A stretch of 64,000 nucleotides of DNA from JACPLR01 sp041649295 (GCA_041649295.1 JBAZNI010000002.1:62001-126000), one strand, 5' to 3'. Shown: positions 25,601 to 34,784, numbered from the stretch's first letter. Translations and numbers: made by a program. The notes: generated by a model not told the origin, from the letters alone.

Positions 25601-27529
25601 GCATTGGGAAAGACAATAAGTGTCACAGATAATCATAAATTTAAAATAAACAATAGTTGGAAAAGAGCGTCTGATTTAAACTTAGGTGATAAAATTCCGT
25701 TAATCTATAAGATAAATATCGATTCAAATAATCTAAAAGAAATTAATTTATTAGAAAAATTAAAATGTGAAAATTTGATGATTCGTGGGATTAAAAGAAT
25801 TATTAAAAATATTAAAAAAGAAGATTTAAATATAATTCTCAAAAAACTGAATATTACAAAAAAGCAGTTCCAAAATTTTAATATAAGGGATAGTTACCCA
25901 ATTAAGTTTGTTTTACATTTAAATAAGTCTATTAAGAATAAAATTTATAATATTGGAAGAATTTCAGCAAAACGAGATAGTGTTTCTGTTCCAATAAAAA
26001 TTAAATTAGATAAAGATATTTTAGAAGTAATTGGGTTGTATATTGCTGAGGGATATTCTAGAACTATTTCTGGAAAGAAAGGTTTAAATCAAGTTTATAT
26101 TGCTTCTTGTGATAAAGAAATTCGGGAGTTTATCAAAAAGGCAATTAAGAAACATTTTGGATTGGTTCCAAGTGAAAATAAAAATGACAGAGTTACTTTT
26201 TCTTCTAAAATTATTTATTTATTCTTTAATAAAATTTTAGAATCTGGAAGTGATGCTAAAAATAAGAGAATTCCTTATTTATTTTTAGATTTGCCTTTAG
26301 ATAAACTTGCCTGTGTGTTAAGGGGATATTTTGAAGGAGATGGTTCTGCTGAAAAAGATAGAAAGAAAATTTCTTGTGATAGTATTAGTGAAGGATTATT
26401 GCAAGATTTAGAATTTTGTCTTGCAAGATTTGGAATTTTTACTAAAAGATATGAGTATGAAAAACAACCCGGGCCAGCAATAAGGGAATTTTATTTAAGG
26501 AAAAATAGAGATATTCCTATGTTTAGAATAACGAAATTAATTATTGGTTCTGATTTTGTTAACAAATTTTTGAGAATTGGGTTTTTATCTAAAAGTAAAC
26601 AAAATATTTTAAAAGGTTATAAGAAAATAAAACAATATGGGATGAGAATAGATTATGATGATTCTTTCGTTTATGACCAGATAACTTCTATCGACAGAAT
26701 TGAAGACAAGGAAAGTTATTGTTTGAGTGTTGATAACCCCAACCATTTAGTTGTTGGAAATGGGATTGTCAGTCATAATTGTGATGGTGATGAAGCAGCT
26801 ATGATGTTATTGCTGGATGTATTAATTAATTTTTCAAGAAATTATTTGCCTTCACACAGAGGAGGGACTCAAGATGCCCCCCTTGTTCTTAATGGCAGAA
26901 TTGAAGCAGGAGAAGTAGATGACCAGATTTTGGATTTTGAAGTTGTAAGCAAATACCCCTTGGAATTATATGAAAAAGCTGAAAAAAAATTACATTCCTC
27001 TGAAGTGTCTATAGAGATGATTAAAAAAAGGATTAATCAGGGAACTGACCCATTTACAAATATAGGATATACCCATGAAACTGATGATTTTAACTTGGGG
27101 GTTTTGTGCTCTTCATATAAGAAATTGCCGACAATGCAGGAAAAAGTCGGAAAGGAAATGGAATTAGTAAAAAAATTAAGGGCTGTTGATGCTGCGGATG
27201 TCGCGCGATTGGTTATTGAACGGCATTTTATACGAGATATAAGGGGTAATCTAAGAAAATTTTCAATGCAAAAATTCCGGTGCGTTAAATGCAATACTAA
27301 ATATCGCCGTCCTCCTCTTTCCGGAAACTGCTTACATTGCGGAGGAAAAATAATTTTTACAATTTCTGAAGGGGGAATTGTTAAATACCTTGAGCCTGCT
27401 TTGAATCTTGCAAATAATTATAACATTCCTGTTTATGTCAAACAGAATATTGAATTGACTAAGAAATATATAGAATCTATTTTTGGCAGAGAAGAAACAA
27501 AACAGACTGCACTAGAGGAGTGGTTTTAG
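22652..27529 (+). CDS. polC: DNA polymerase D large subunit DP2, intein-containing
   Basis: The precursor has 1625 residues. I start at the ATG giving MQTEQYFKIIEREI, which overlaps DP1 by 11 nt; an in-frame ATG six codons earlier is possible. Residues 907-1376 are an intein, leaving a mature DP2 of 1155 residues. Visible features are a zinc ribbon (CEKCGKETIFRNCNICGGE), the catalytic CDGDEAAM segment right after the intein, a C-terminal zinc finger (CVKCN, CLHCG) and a terminal PCNA-binding box QTALEEWF. It is the replicative polymerase of non-Crenarchaeal Archaea. Confidence 0.96.
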   Translation: MQTEQYFKIIEREIKRNYELAGLVRSKGFDPVNFVEVPLAHNLAEKVVGLISTLYPQINGTNIVKRIIELEKEYGKLDPAVCLKIAEEVAKEKFCKFESHLQAIEAGVRIGFAYTTLGVVSSPIEGFTFLKLNKTKDMKDYFAPYFSGPIRSAGTTASCVVLIIIDYLREIFGYAKYDPNEEEIKRTVTELYDFHERVSNLQYLPTEEEASFLARNIPIQISGEPSETIEVSNYKDLNRVETNFLRSGFCLILGEGLAQKAPKALRILKKLREKGFKLSDWDFLEEYCKIHEKRKSGTKDTVATYMNDLVAGRPIFGHPSKSGGFRFRYGRSRVSGFSAASIHPATMAITDNFIAIGTQLKIEKPTKGCVITVCDSIDGPIVKLKDGSVQKINNYEEAKNLYKDVEEVIYLGDILFPLGDVINRNHELIKPGYVEEWWDLQLKKICQNEEDPYNISFERAIEISENYKIPLHPEYIFYWSQISYEQFLELLRWLSCSKISGSKIILPYTSLNKEEFSISKRALELLGVVHKISIENVIIPKIYSRALFANLGIGISLLDNECFIEEEINNLVDKLKKYEERNVLEVINHISEFEIKDKAGDFIGARMGRPEKAKLRKLTGSPHVLFSVGEEGGRFRSVNEASNLGSVNSDFPIFFCEKCGKETIFRNCNICGGETRKMNYCPICSDKFFSDKCPKHNVGVGSYKHKIDIRENLDSATKKLNLKKGEVPALIKGVRGTSSKDHLMEPLEKGILRAMFNINVNKDGTIRYDMTELPITHFKPKEIFVSIDKLRELGYTHDIHNNYLTNDNQVLELMPHDIIIPCSLESGDEKADDVFMNVANFLDMLLDRFYNLPRFYNIKKREDLIGQISVCMAPHNCAGVISRIIGFSKTQGLLASPYMHAAMRRDCFDYNTYVPIKENKSWKIKKIGEVIEELKPQKIIDSCGTKEIKVNNFKTLGLDRDISEINVSNFTKHTKLPIYEIKTALGKTISVTDNHKFKINNSWKRASDLNLGDKIPLIYKINIDSNNLKEINLLEKLKCENLMIRGIKRIIKNIKKEDLNIILKKLNITKKQFQNFNIRDSYPIKFVLHLNKSIKNKIYNIGRISAKRDSVSVPIKIKLDKDILEVIGLYIAEGYSRTISGKKGLNQVYIASCDKEIREFIKKAIKKHFGLVPSENKNDRVTFSSKIIYLFFNKILESGSDAKNKRIPYLFLDLPLDKLACVLRGYFEGDGSAEKDRKKISCDSISEGLLQDLEFCLARFGIFTKRYEYEKQPGPAIREFYLRKNRDIPMFRITKLIIGSDFVNKFLRIGFLSKSKQNILKGYKKIKQYGMRIDYDDSFVYDQITSIDRIEDKESYCLSVDNPNHLVVGNGIVSHNCDGDEAAMMLLLDVLINFSRNYLPSHRGGTQDAPLVLNGRIEAGEVDDQILDFEVVSKYPLELYEKAEKKLHSSEVSIEMIKKRINQGTDPFTNIGYTHETDDFNLGVLCSSYKKLPTMQEKVGKEMELVKKLRAVDAADVARLVIERHFIRDIRGNLRKFSMQKFRCVKCNTKYRRPPLSGNCLHCGGKIIFTISEGGIVKYLEPALNLANNYNIPVYVKQNIELTKKYIESIFGREETKQTALEEWF
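25370..26779 (+). other. Intein with LAGLIDADG homing endonuclease in DP2
   Basis: A 470-residue in-frame insertion. Block A starts CFDYNTYVPI, block B is SVTDNHKF, two DOD endonuclease motifs are IGLYIAEGYS and LRGYFEGDGSA, and block F/G is YCLSVDNPNHLVVGNGIVSHN followed by the +1 cysteine. It splits the catalytic motif at RRD / CDGDE. Inteins at this same DP2 position are known in other archaea such as Pyrococcus. Splicing residues (C1, block B His, HN, C+1) all look intact. Confidence 0.93.
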
Positions 27530-27706
27530 AAAACTTGTTTTGTTTCTTAATGGCGAGAATATGTTAATATAAGTTTCGGGTTAATATATAATTCTGTTGT
27601 TAAGTAGAGAGATAAGCTTTTCTATTAATATACACTATCTAAGCAATATCTAGAAAAGTTTAAATTTGAGGATTAGTTAGTAAAATTAGATAGGGAGGAA
27701 GATAAA

Positions 27707-27760
27707 ATGTGCGGTAGTTGCGGATGTTCAAAGAAAAAAGCTAAGAAAAAGAAAAAGTAA
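27707..27760 (+). CDS. 17-residue Cys/Lys microprotein
   Basis: The frame encodes MCGSCGCSKKKAKKKKK. An unusually good ribosome site (GGAGGAAG) and a TATA-like AAAGTTTAAATTTG about 50 bp upstream support real expression. Three cysteines followed by a lysine tail would suit metal plus nucleic-acid binding. The function is unknown. Confidence 0.55.
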   Translation: MCGSCGCSKKKAKKKKK

Positions 27761-27813
27761 TCTGTAAAAGTTTAAATATTAATATTTGTTGTTGTTTGTA
27801 TGAAAGAGGGTGT

Positions 27814-28740
27814 ATGGAAGAAGAAACTAAAATAAAAAAGGGATTGAATATTTATTGGTATTATTGGACTGTTGTTGCTTTTGTAGGTTTTTGGATAGTT
27901 GACAGCTTTGCAACAAAATATACTTTTAACTATATTAATATAGAACTTATGATTTCTGTTGTTACTTTTCTTTTTGGTTTTTTAATTTCAATTACCTTTT
28001 CTATGTTGTTAACAAGAACGAGCTCTCTTAAAGTTGCACTTTCAACTGAAGCGGGAAGATTGGTTTCTTTATACTTGCTTTCAAAAAATCTTGGAAAGGA
28101 ATTTAGTGAAAAAATAAGAGAACGAATTGATAGTTATACTATGGATACTTTGAGAGAGTATGCTAGCTACGAAGTTGGCAGAGAATCAAATTATGGAATG
28201 TATGATGATATTAATTGCATGGAATTAAAAACACAAAATCAAAGAGTGGCTGCAGATTCTTTTTTATATATACTGGGAGAATTCCAGCCAACAAGAGAAA
28301 GTTTAGAATATATTACAAAAAAAAGAATAGAATGGTCTTTGAAATTAGTTAATTATTTGCTTGGGATTATCCTTATACTTCTTTTGTTCTTAAACAGAGG
28401 AGATGAATTTACAAACACTTTATTTATTATCCTTTCAACAGTGGTTATATTTATACTTTTGATAGTTGAGGATTATGATAATTTAAGAATTGGAGATTAT
28501 ACTGTGAATATAAGCAATTCTGAACAAATATTTGACTTAATTGAAAAAGATAGATATTATCCTGAAGAGATTATGAGTAGAGTTAAATTAGAAAAAGGAA
28601 GAGATTATAGAATTGGGATTTATGATACCTCGTTAAAAAAAGAAAGGGTATTTAGAATTACTTATAATCCTAAACTTAATGTTAAAATTCCAGAAATCAT
28701 TTCTAAACTGAAAAAGAAGAATAATATTAAACTAGATTAA
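27814..28740 (+). CDS. Polytopic membrane protein, possibly bestrophin-like
   Basis: A 308-residue protein with two helices near the N-terminus (about 13-63), a long helical cytoplasmic segment (about 70-180) and two further helices (about 180-220), then a polar C-terminal domain. Two pairs of helices around a helical bundle recall DUF4239/bestrophin-like channels, but no sequence motif confirms it. I prefer the ATG at 27814 over a TTG six codons earlier. The end overlaps the next, convergent gene by 9 nt. Confidence 0.6.
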   Translation: MEEETKIKKGLNIYWYYWTVVAFVGFWIVDSFATKYTFNYINIELMISVVTFLFGFLISITFSMLLTRTSSLKVALSTEAGRLVSLYLLSKNLGKEFSEKIRERIDSYTMDTLREYASYEVGRESNYGMYDDINCMELKTQNQRVAADSFLYILGEFQPTRESLEYITKKRIEWSLKLVNYLLGIILILLLFLNRGDEFTNTLFIILSTVVIFILLIVEDYDNLRIGDYTVNISNSEQIFDLIEKDRYYPEEIMSRVKLEKGRDYRIGIYDTSLKKERVFRITYNPKLNVKIPEIISKLKKKNNIKLD

Positions 28741-29925
28741 ATAGAATAAAATTACTGGGATTATTAAACACCCCATTAAATTAATTCTTTTTACTCCTGT
28801 TAAAATGCCGTATAGTCCTGTTGATGCAGATATAATAAAAATAAAAAATCCAAAAAATCCTGAAAAAATTAAAACTACTATAGATATAAAAATTAATGTT
28901 AGTATTGACAGCCAAGTGTAATTTATTTTGTGAATATATTTTGCAGATATTATTGCTAATTTTTTTGTTAAATAAAAACTTATTATTCCGACAAGACAGA
29001 TAGTTAGTATTATTGTTAATAAATTATTTAATGTAATAGTTTCTGTTATCTGCTGAATATTTACTGCCATGCCTGTTCTTGTTTTTTCAATAGAGTAAAG
29101 AACTACAAAACTTAGGGAGATGCCCATCATATTTATAGCTCCTAACATTGTAAGAAATAGTTTTTTATCTGGATTTGCAATTGATGCCCCTATAACTGCT
29201 GCTTGCCCAGAACCAAAACCTGGAAGAAAGCAGCATAATGGAGATGATAAGGATGCGGCAATCATTGGTTTTAGTAATTTTGATTTTTTTATTTTTTGAA
29301 AACTGATTGTTTGTTTTTGAATTTTAACTTTACTTTTTATTGCTATAACTAGCGAAGATGCCCCGAATAGTCCTGTAAGCATTGGAAGAAATGGCTGATT
29401 TATATTTGAGTTAAGAACTGCAATCCCTAAAAATCCTGACAATATGAAAACAATTAATGCTTTAATTTTATTTGTTTCGTGCGAGATAAGAAAAATCGAG
29501 GATAGTATCAATATATACGGAATAAACAAATTTATTGATTTTTCAAATTGTGGAAGAAGATAGATAAATAAAACAGAAATAATCAATATAATTGGAATTG
29601 AGAAAATACATCCGTAAATTGCAAACATAACTGCTTCATATCCTTTGCCTTTTTTCAAAAGCTCGTGCCCTGGCAAAACTGAAAGTGCAGTTTCTTCATC
29701 AGGAGCTCCTAAAAAAATACTTGGGATAAAATCTACAAATGTCTGGGTTATTGCCATAGATACAATAAAAATTATAATTATTATTGGAGAAGCAAAATTA
29801 AGAAGAAATACTGCTGATGAAACAAGGACAGCTCCGACAAGGTTTATATGTATTCCAGGAAGCAAACCGCAGATAGTGCCTGCTATGATTCCTGCTAAGA
29901 TTGCTAATAATAATTCAATTAGCAT
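28732..29925 (-). CDS. TctA/DUF112-like polytopic membrane protein
   Basis: A 397-residue protein with about ten membrane helices. The N-terminal GTICGLLPGIHINLVGA motif and a second CCFLPGFGSGQAAVIGAS motif are internal-repeat features of the TctA (tricarboxylate transporter) and archaeal DUF112/COG1784 families. The archaeal proteins lack the partner TctB and TctC genes, as here, so the substrate is unknown. It is probably a stand-alone transporter or channel. Confidence 0.82.
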   Translation of the reverse strand: MLIELLLAILAGIIAGTICGLLPGIHINLVGAVLVSSAVFLLNFASPIIIIIFIVSMAITQTFVDFIPSIFLGAPDEETALSVLPGHELLKKGKGYEAVMFAIYGCIFSIPIILIISVLFIYLLPQFEKSINLFIPYILILSSIFLISHETNKIKALIVFILSGFLGIAVLNSNINQPFLPMLTGLFGASSLVIAIKSKVKIQKQTISFQKIKKSKLLKPMIAASLSSPLCCFLPGFGSGQAAVIGASIANPDKKLFLTMLGAINMMGISLSFVVLYSIEKTRTGMAVNIQQITETITLNNLLTIILTICLVGIISFYLTKKLAIISAKYIHKINYTWLSILTLIFISIVVLIFSGFFGFFIFIISASTGLYGILTGVKRINLMGCLIIPVILFYLI

Positions 29926-30006
29926 AAATATGTTATAACTTACAAGTATAATAATTTTTTTAACATATTAAGATAATTATTTAAATTTGTTTTATCTAAT
30001 TAATAT

Positions 30007-30222
30007 ATGAATTTTAATTTTAGTAAATTAAAAATTGGTATTGTTATTTTAGTGATAGTTATTTTAGATTTGTCTTTAGCATTAATCTTTAGGTGTATTC
30101 CGTATAATCTATATTATTGCAGGCCAATTCTGCCTATGATATTTGAATGGGGATTTATAGCAATCAGTTTAGCTACAGGAATATTAACTTATATTGTCTG
30201 GAGTTTTGTTGAGAAGAATTGA
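30007..30222 (+). CDS. Small two-helix membrane protein
   Basis: A 71-residue protein with hydrophobic helices at about 8-28 and 44-66. Two cysteines in the connecting loop (RCIPYNLYYCRP) could form a disulfide on the outer side. It has its own promoter-like TTTAAATTTG about 25 bp upstream. It is not recognised. Confidence 0.55.
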   Translation: MNFNFSKLKIGIVILVIVILDLSLALIFRCIPYNLYYCRPILPMIFEWGFIAISLATGILTYIVWSFVEKN

Positions 30223-30303
30223 GATTTGCCTTATAATATTTATGCTTTTACATAGCAGAATTTAAAGAATAAGTTTTATAAGTTTAATTTGGTTGTTGTT
30301 TTT

Positions 30304-30906
30304 ATGATAAAACCAATAGTGCGTGAGATGATTGGAAGATATTTAGCATATTTTATGCAAGTATTAATTCTTGGATTTATTATATGGGGAGTGTATTTGG
30401 GAAAGTACCTTCCTGCTTTTGAAGGAGTTATTTGTTTAATATTTACTTTTATCCCTCTTATGTTAAAAAGAAAAAAAGGAATTCACTTACCATGGACATT
30501 GAATTTCTTAATTGTTTTTTCTTTATATTTCCATACCTCTGGAAGAATTTTTGGACTATATCCTATGTTTTACCCATTTTATGATAAATTTGGACATTTT
30601 ATGGGTTCTGTTACTGTTGCTTTATTGGGTTTTACAGCATTTGTTATTATGGATAGATATACTGAATTAAAACTCAAAAAGCACCACATTGTCTTTTTTA
30701 TCGTTATTTTTACTTTAGCTATTGGTGCTTTTTGGGAAATTATTGAATTTACAGCAGACAAACTTTTTCATGCGACAAATCAATATAGTTTAGATGATAC
30801 TATGTATGATTTAGTATTTGATTTATTTGGAGGATTGTTTATAGCATTTTTAACAAAAGTAAATTTTGACACAATGAGAAATAAAATTGTTGTAAAAAAG
30901 AGATAA
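30304..30906 (+). CDS. DUF2238-like (VanZ-related) membrane protein
   Basis: A 200-residue protein with six or so helices. The conserved polar positions of the DUF2238 family are visible: YDKFGHFMGS, WEIIEFTAD and DDTMYDLVFDLFGG. The family is widespread and unassigned; the acidic and histidine residues within membrane helices suggest an enzyme or metal site. I use the ATG of MIKPIVREM rather than an upstream GTG. It is followed by PAP2 and glycosyltransferase genes, so a role in the envelope is plausible. Confidence 0.78.
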   Translation: MIKPIVREMIGRYLAYFMQVLILGFIIWGVYLGKYLPAFEGVICLIFTFIPLMLKRKKGIHLPWTLNFLIVFSLYFHTSGRIFGLYPMFYPFYDKFGHFMGSVTVALLGFTAFVIMDRYTELKLKKHHIVFFIVIFTLAIGAFWEIIEFTADKLFHATNQYSLDDTMYDLVFDLFGGLFIAFLTKVNFDTMRNKIVVKKR

Positions 30907-30995
30907 ATTTTATTAAGTTGTTATATTTACTAAAAAAGGTATAAATTGAAAATACAATTAAATAAATTAATAAACTGAATAAATAGATTAATAAA

Positions 30996-31658
30996 ATGAG
31001 CAAGCAAGATATTAAAAATAACAATTTATCATATCGGGGTTTTTTAAGGGGGAATACTTTAAAATTAGATAAACTTTTTAAAAAAAAGTTTATTATAAAC
31101 CTAACAATTTCATTAATACTTTATTTATTAGCAATAGTATTAGCCTATCTGTCAAGTTTATATATAAAAAAGAATTTTGTTGCCCCGCCTATAGTCCAAG
31201 ATTTAATGTGGAATATTCTTCCAAACTTAAAGATAATTTGGGTAAGTGAAATATTTATAATCTTAACAGTAATCTTTACTTTCTTATGGGCTCTAAAAAA
31301 AGACAAAGATTATATTCCTTATTTAATATCGCTTTGGGCTTTATTTCAAATAATCCGTGCAGGAATGATTGTTCTTACACCTTTAGGATTTCCTAATCAT
31401 TATAGCGGATTGATTCCAACAGGAGAAGAAAGCGTTTTTGCATTTGGTGCTTTTCCTTCAGGGCACTTAGCATACCCAATTTTGGCTTATTTAATAACTA
31501 AAATGCGGATATTTATTTTATTTTCAATCTTAGTTATCCTCGCCTTATTAATTTCAAGGGGGCACTACAGTATTGATTTAATTGGAACATTTCTTTTATC
31601 TTATCCTCTTTATATACTTGCTGAAAAATATATAAAAAAATACTTTATTGAAAAATGA
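30996..31658 (+). CDS. PAP2-superfamily membrane phosphatase
   Basis: A 220-residue, six-helix protein with PAP2 motifs: FPSGHLAYPILAY (second motif) and SRGHYSIDLIGTFLLSY (third motif with the nucleophilic histidine). The first KxxxxxxRP motif is not obvious, which brings it near the PAP2_C or inositolphosphotransferase-type branch. It probably dephosphorylates or transfers head groups on lipids. The stop overlaps the following glycosyltransferase start by 4 nt, so both likely act on the same lipid-linked substrate. Confidence 0.8.
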   Translation: MSKQDIKNNNLSYRGFLRGNTLKLDKLFKKKFIINLTISLILYLLAIVLAYLSSLYIKKNFVAPPIVQDLMWNILPNLKIIWVSEIFIILTVIFTFLWALKKDKDYIPYLISLWALFQIIRAGMIVLTPLGFPNHYSGLIPTGEESVFAFGAFPSGHLAYPILAYLITKMRIFILFSILVILALLISRGHYSIDLIGTFLLSYPLYILAEKYIKKYFIEK

Positions 31659-32350
31659 ATCCAGAACTTTCATGTATAATAATTACATTAAATGAAGAGA
31701 AGGCCCTGCCGAATTTGTTAACATCTTTAAAAAACCAAACTTACCAAAATTTTGAAACCATTGTTGCAGATTATAATTCGAAGGATAAAACAAGAGAAAT
31801 TGCAAAAAAATTTAGATGTAAAATCACTAAAGGCGGGGGGTATAGTGCAGGTAGAAACAATGGGGCAAAAATTGCAAAGGGAAAATACCTCTTATTTTTA
31901 GATGCTGATTCAACAATGTCAAAAGATTTCCTTGAAGTTAATATGAAAGAATTTAAAACGTCAAAAAAAGGGGTTGGAACTGTTGAAGTTAAACCTATAA
32001 GTAATAGATATTTTGATAAGATTTTCTTTAAATTTTATGATATCTGGTCAAAATTAATGTTAAAAATATCTCCTCATTGTGCTGGCTGCGGAATTTTTGT
32101 AAAGAAAAATGTTTTCAAAAAGTTAAATGGTTTTGATGAAAAAATAGTTTTTGCAGAAAATCATGATTTCACTAGAAGAGCAAAGCCTTATGGATTTATA
32201 ATTCTTCCAAGGCATATGTATACCTCTGTTAGAAGGATGGATAAAGAAGGGAGATTTGTTTTTATAATAAAATATATTTACTCAGGTATATATAGATTAA
32301 TTTATAAAGAAATTGATAGAAAATTATTTGAATATAATAATAAAAGATAA
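31655..32350 (+). CDS. Family 2 glycosyltransferase
   Basis: A 231-residue GT-A fold enzyme. It has LSCIIITLNEEKALPNLLTS at the start, GGGYSAGRNNGAKIAKGKY, the metal-binding LFLDADSTMS (DxD), and CAGCGIFVKKNVFKKLNGFDE. No membrane helices are evident apart from a possible amphipathic C-terminus. With the coupled PAP2 gene and the N-glycan-rich surface protein downstream, a role in glycolipid or protein glycosylation is reasonable. Confidence 0.9.
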   Translation: MNPELSCIIITLNEEKALPNLLTSLKNQTYQNFETIVADYNSKDKTREIAKKFRCKITKGGGYSAGRNNGAKIAKGKYLLFLDADSTMSKDFLEVNMKEFKTSKKGVGTVEVKPISNRYFDKIFFKFYDIWSKLMLKISPHCAGCGIFVKKNVFKKLNGFDEKIVFAENHDFTRRAKPYGFIILPRHMYTSVRRMDKEGRFVFIIKYIYSGIYRLIYKEIDRKLFEYNNKR

Positions 32351-32476
32351 ATTAAACAATTTAATAAATTTGAGTATACTTTTTCCTTTGCCATTTATTT
32401 ATATTCTTTATTCATCTTTAAATATTTTCTTCACTAAATTAAAATTATTTTTCCCCTCGAGAATTTATTTTTAAAT

Positions 32477-32495
32477 AAAAAGGTTTATAAATACC
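32477..32495 (+). promoter_or_regulatory. Strong archaeal promoter of the 32528 surface protein
   Basis: BRE plus TATA reading AAAAAGGTTTATAAATACC, a near-ideal archaeal core promoter, with the ATG 33 bp later after a GAGGGG ribosome site. High expression is expected, in keeping with an abundant surface protein. Confidence 0.7.
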
Positions 32496-32527
32496 ATATT
32501 TCTTAATTAATTATCAAAGAGGGGTAA

Positions 32528-34429
32528 ATGATAAACAAAAAAGTTTTGTTGGTGAGTATTTTACTATCTGTTAGTTTTGTTTTAATGCTTAATGTTGTGA
32601 GTGCTACAGGGAATGCAAGTATTAATATTGTAAGTCCTGCAAATAATAGTTTGAATGGGGGAACAACATTATTTAATCTAACTTTTATTAATGGTTCAAA
32701 AACAGGTTCAAATCTTACAATTCCCGGTCTTACTATTGCTGTTGATGGTGTAAATATAAATGTTACTTTTTATTATAATAGAACTGGAACAGCATGGACA
32801 AAGATTACAACAAATAATACTTGTACTCCTGTTGTTGATGGTGTGACATTTGCTTGTATTTCTACATTTGTTCTAAATTCTTCAATGGATGGTTATGCCA
32901 AATATGCTATTAATGCCACACTTAGCAATGGTACTGATACAGTATCACTTTTAGATATAGGAAATGCAACAATGAATGTAACTTTTGATTCAACACCCCC
33001 TGCACTTGCATGGCAGAATATCAGCGGAAATATCACTAACTGGGGTAATTATACAAATATGACTGGTTATGGATTAATGAATTTGAGTGTAACTTTCATA
33101 GATGCAACTACAAATGTAAGCTATGTCACATTTAATATTACAAATTCTACAGGAGGAACTAACATGACTCTTGTTGCAGCTAGACTTAGTGGTACTAATG
33201 GTGGCGATAAGTGGTGGAATAACTCCCTCAATTTTTCAAACTTGCCTGCTGGGAAGTATAATATTACTGTCTGGGCAAATGATAGTCTAAATAATACTAT
33301 CACAACTGGAATAGCAAACTTTAGGTTTACTATAGATGATGTTGCACCGCAGGTTTATTTAGCAAATATTAGTGTTGGCAACTTTAGCAATTATTCTTCA
33401 ACTAATTTGGTTTTGAATATTACGCTTTATGATCCTATGAGTGGTATTGGCGGGGTAATGTTTAATATTACTAATGCAACAGGGGGTACAAATGCAACTT
33501 ATCTTGCAACAAAATCTGGAAGCACATGGAGTTATACAGTAGATACTACAAATTTCCCTGATGGCATATATAATATATCTGTTTCAGTAAATGACTCTGC
33601 AGGAAATGTTAATAATAGTATATTTGCAAAAAATAGCAAACTTAGAATAAGACATATTACTTTGGATAATACAAATCCTACAATTGCTTATAGTTGTGAT
33701 AGGAGTGCTGTTGGTCCTGCAGAATTAATCACATGCACGTGCACTAGTGGTGATGCTCTTTCAGGAGTTAATGCCACAACATTCAGTATTAATCCACTTA
33801 CTACAATTGAAGGAACATTTACTACAAATTGCAATATAACAGATAATGCTGCTAACTTAGTAACATCTACATTTACATATAGTGTTTCTGTTGGTGGCGG
33901 TAGTTCTCCTGGTAGCGGAAGCAGTAGTAATACTAATACTTGGACTAAAACATATTCAGAAGATAGCAAGGAGCTTTCACAAATGGGTGTTGTAACTCAG
34001 CAACTTGGAGGAGGAAATAGGGTTAGACTTAAAGTTAACAGTGCGACTCATTATGTAGGGGTTAAATCTTTGACAACAACTACAGCGACAGTAGAAGTTT
34101 CTTCAACTCCTCAGCAAGCTACATTAGCTATTGGAGATACAAGGAAATTTGATTTAGATAGCAATGGTTATTATGATTTGCAAGTGGTATTAAACTCAAT
34201 TACAAGTGGGAAAGGAGATATTTCTATAACTTCAATTAATGAACAGATAACTGAAGAATCAGAACAGGCACAGGTAGATGCTCAAAAAGAAGCAGAAGGC
34301 ATAGCTTCAGGTGAGCCAGAACTTCCTGCAGATTCAGGCAATAACGCTCTGATTTGGGCATCCATCGGGATTATTGTTTTAATTCTTATAGTTGTTGCAG
34401 TTATTTACTTCTATAAGAAGAAGAAATAA
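32528..34429 (+). CDS. Large surface protein with Ig-like domains and C-terminal anchor
   Basis: A 633-residue protein with a signal peptide (about 1-25), three or four beta-rich repeats (DTTPP/DVAPQ-type starts, WVNDS/WANDS-type ends such as NITVWANDSLNNT) and a Gly/Ser linker. A further beta domain and a transmembrane helix near the C-terminus, followed by KKK, come last. It is extremely rich in N-x-S/T sequons, so heavy N-glycosylation is expected. It is likely an S-layer or major cell-surface protein. Its 3' end overlaps the convergent OB-fold gene by 29 nt. Confidence 0.85.
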   Translation: MINKKVLLVSILLSVSFVLMLNVVSATGNASINIVSPANNSLNGGTTLFNLTFINGSKTGSNLTIPGLTIAVDGVNINVTFYYNRTGTAWTKITTNNTCTPVVDGVTFACISTFVLNSSMDGYAKYAINATLSNGTDTVSLLDIGNATMNVTFDSTPPALAWQNISGNITNWGNYTNMTGYGLMNLSVTFIDATTNVSYVTFNITNSTGGTNMTLVAARLSGTNGGDKWWNNSLNFSNLPAGKYNITVWANDSLNNTITTGIANFRFTIDDVAPQVYLANISVGNFSNYSSTNLVLNITLYDPMSGIGGVMFNITNATGGTNATYLATKSGSTWSYTVDTTNFPDGIYNISVSVNDSAGNVNNSIFAKNSKLRIRHITLDNTNPTIAYSCDRSAVGPAELITCTCTSGDALSGVNATTFSINPLTTIEGTFTTNCNITDNAANLVTSTFTYSVSVGGGSSPGSGSSSNTNTWTKTYSEDSKELSQMGVVTQQLGGGNRVRLKVNSATHYVGVKSLTTTTATVEVSSTPQQATLAIGDTRKFDLDSNGYYDLQVVLNSITSGKGDISITSINEQITEESEQAQVDAQKEAEGIASGEPELPADSGNNALIWASIGIIVLILIVVAVIYFYKKKK

Positions 34430-34745
34430 TTATCTTATCTGCATTTAGTTGCAATTCTTTTTTATATTCTTGTATTGTCCCTGTAATTTCTACATTTGCA
34501 AATTTTTGAACATTTGGGCAGTTGCATACTACATTTATTCTTTCATTTTTATTTTTTAAAGTTAAAATTGTAAAATTATTTTCATATACCTGAACATTTA
34601 CTACTTCACCTGCAATTTTTACTTGTTTATTTATAGATTTATAACCTATTGAACTGATTTCTACTATCTTAGGTTCTTTTATATTTATTATGCAAAGAAC
34701 AAGAAATATCCCTGTGATTGATAAAATCAAAGCAATTTTTTTCAT
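34401..34745 (-). CDS. Exported OB-fold protein
   Basis: A 114-residue protein with an N-terminal signal or anchor helix (about 4-21) and a small OB-like barrel (VKIAGEVVNVQVYENNFTIL, then VEITGTIQEYKKELQLNADK). This matches the exported nucleic-acid-binding-type OB proteins (COG4085-like). It is convergent with the surface protein gene. It could bind DNA or sugars outside the cell; the ligand is unknown. Confidence 0.7.
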   Translation of the reverse strand: MKKIALILSITGIFLVLCIINIKEPKIVEISSIGYKSINKQVKIAGEVVNVQVYENNFTILTLKNKNERINVVCNCPNVQKFANVEITGTIQEYKKELQLNADKIIISSSYRSK

Positions 34746-34784
34746 AATACAAATGTTTATAAATTAGAGAATAAAAACTTTTTT

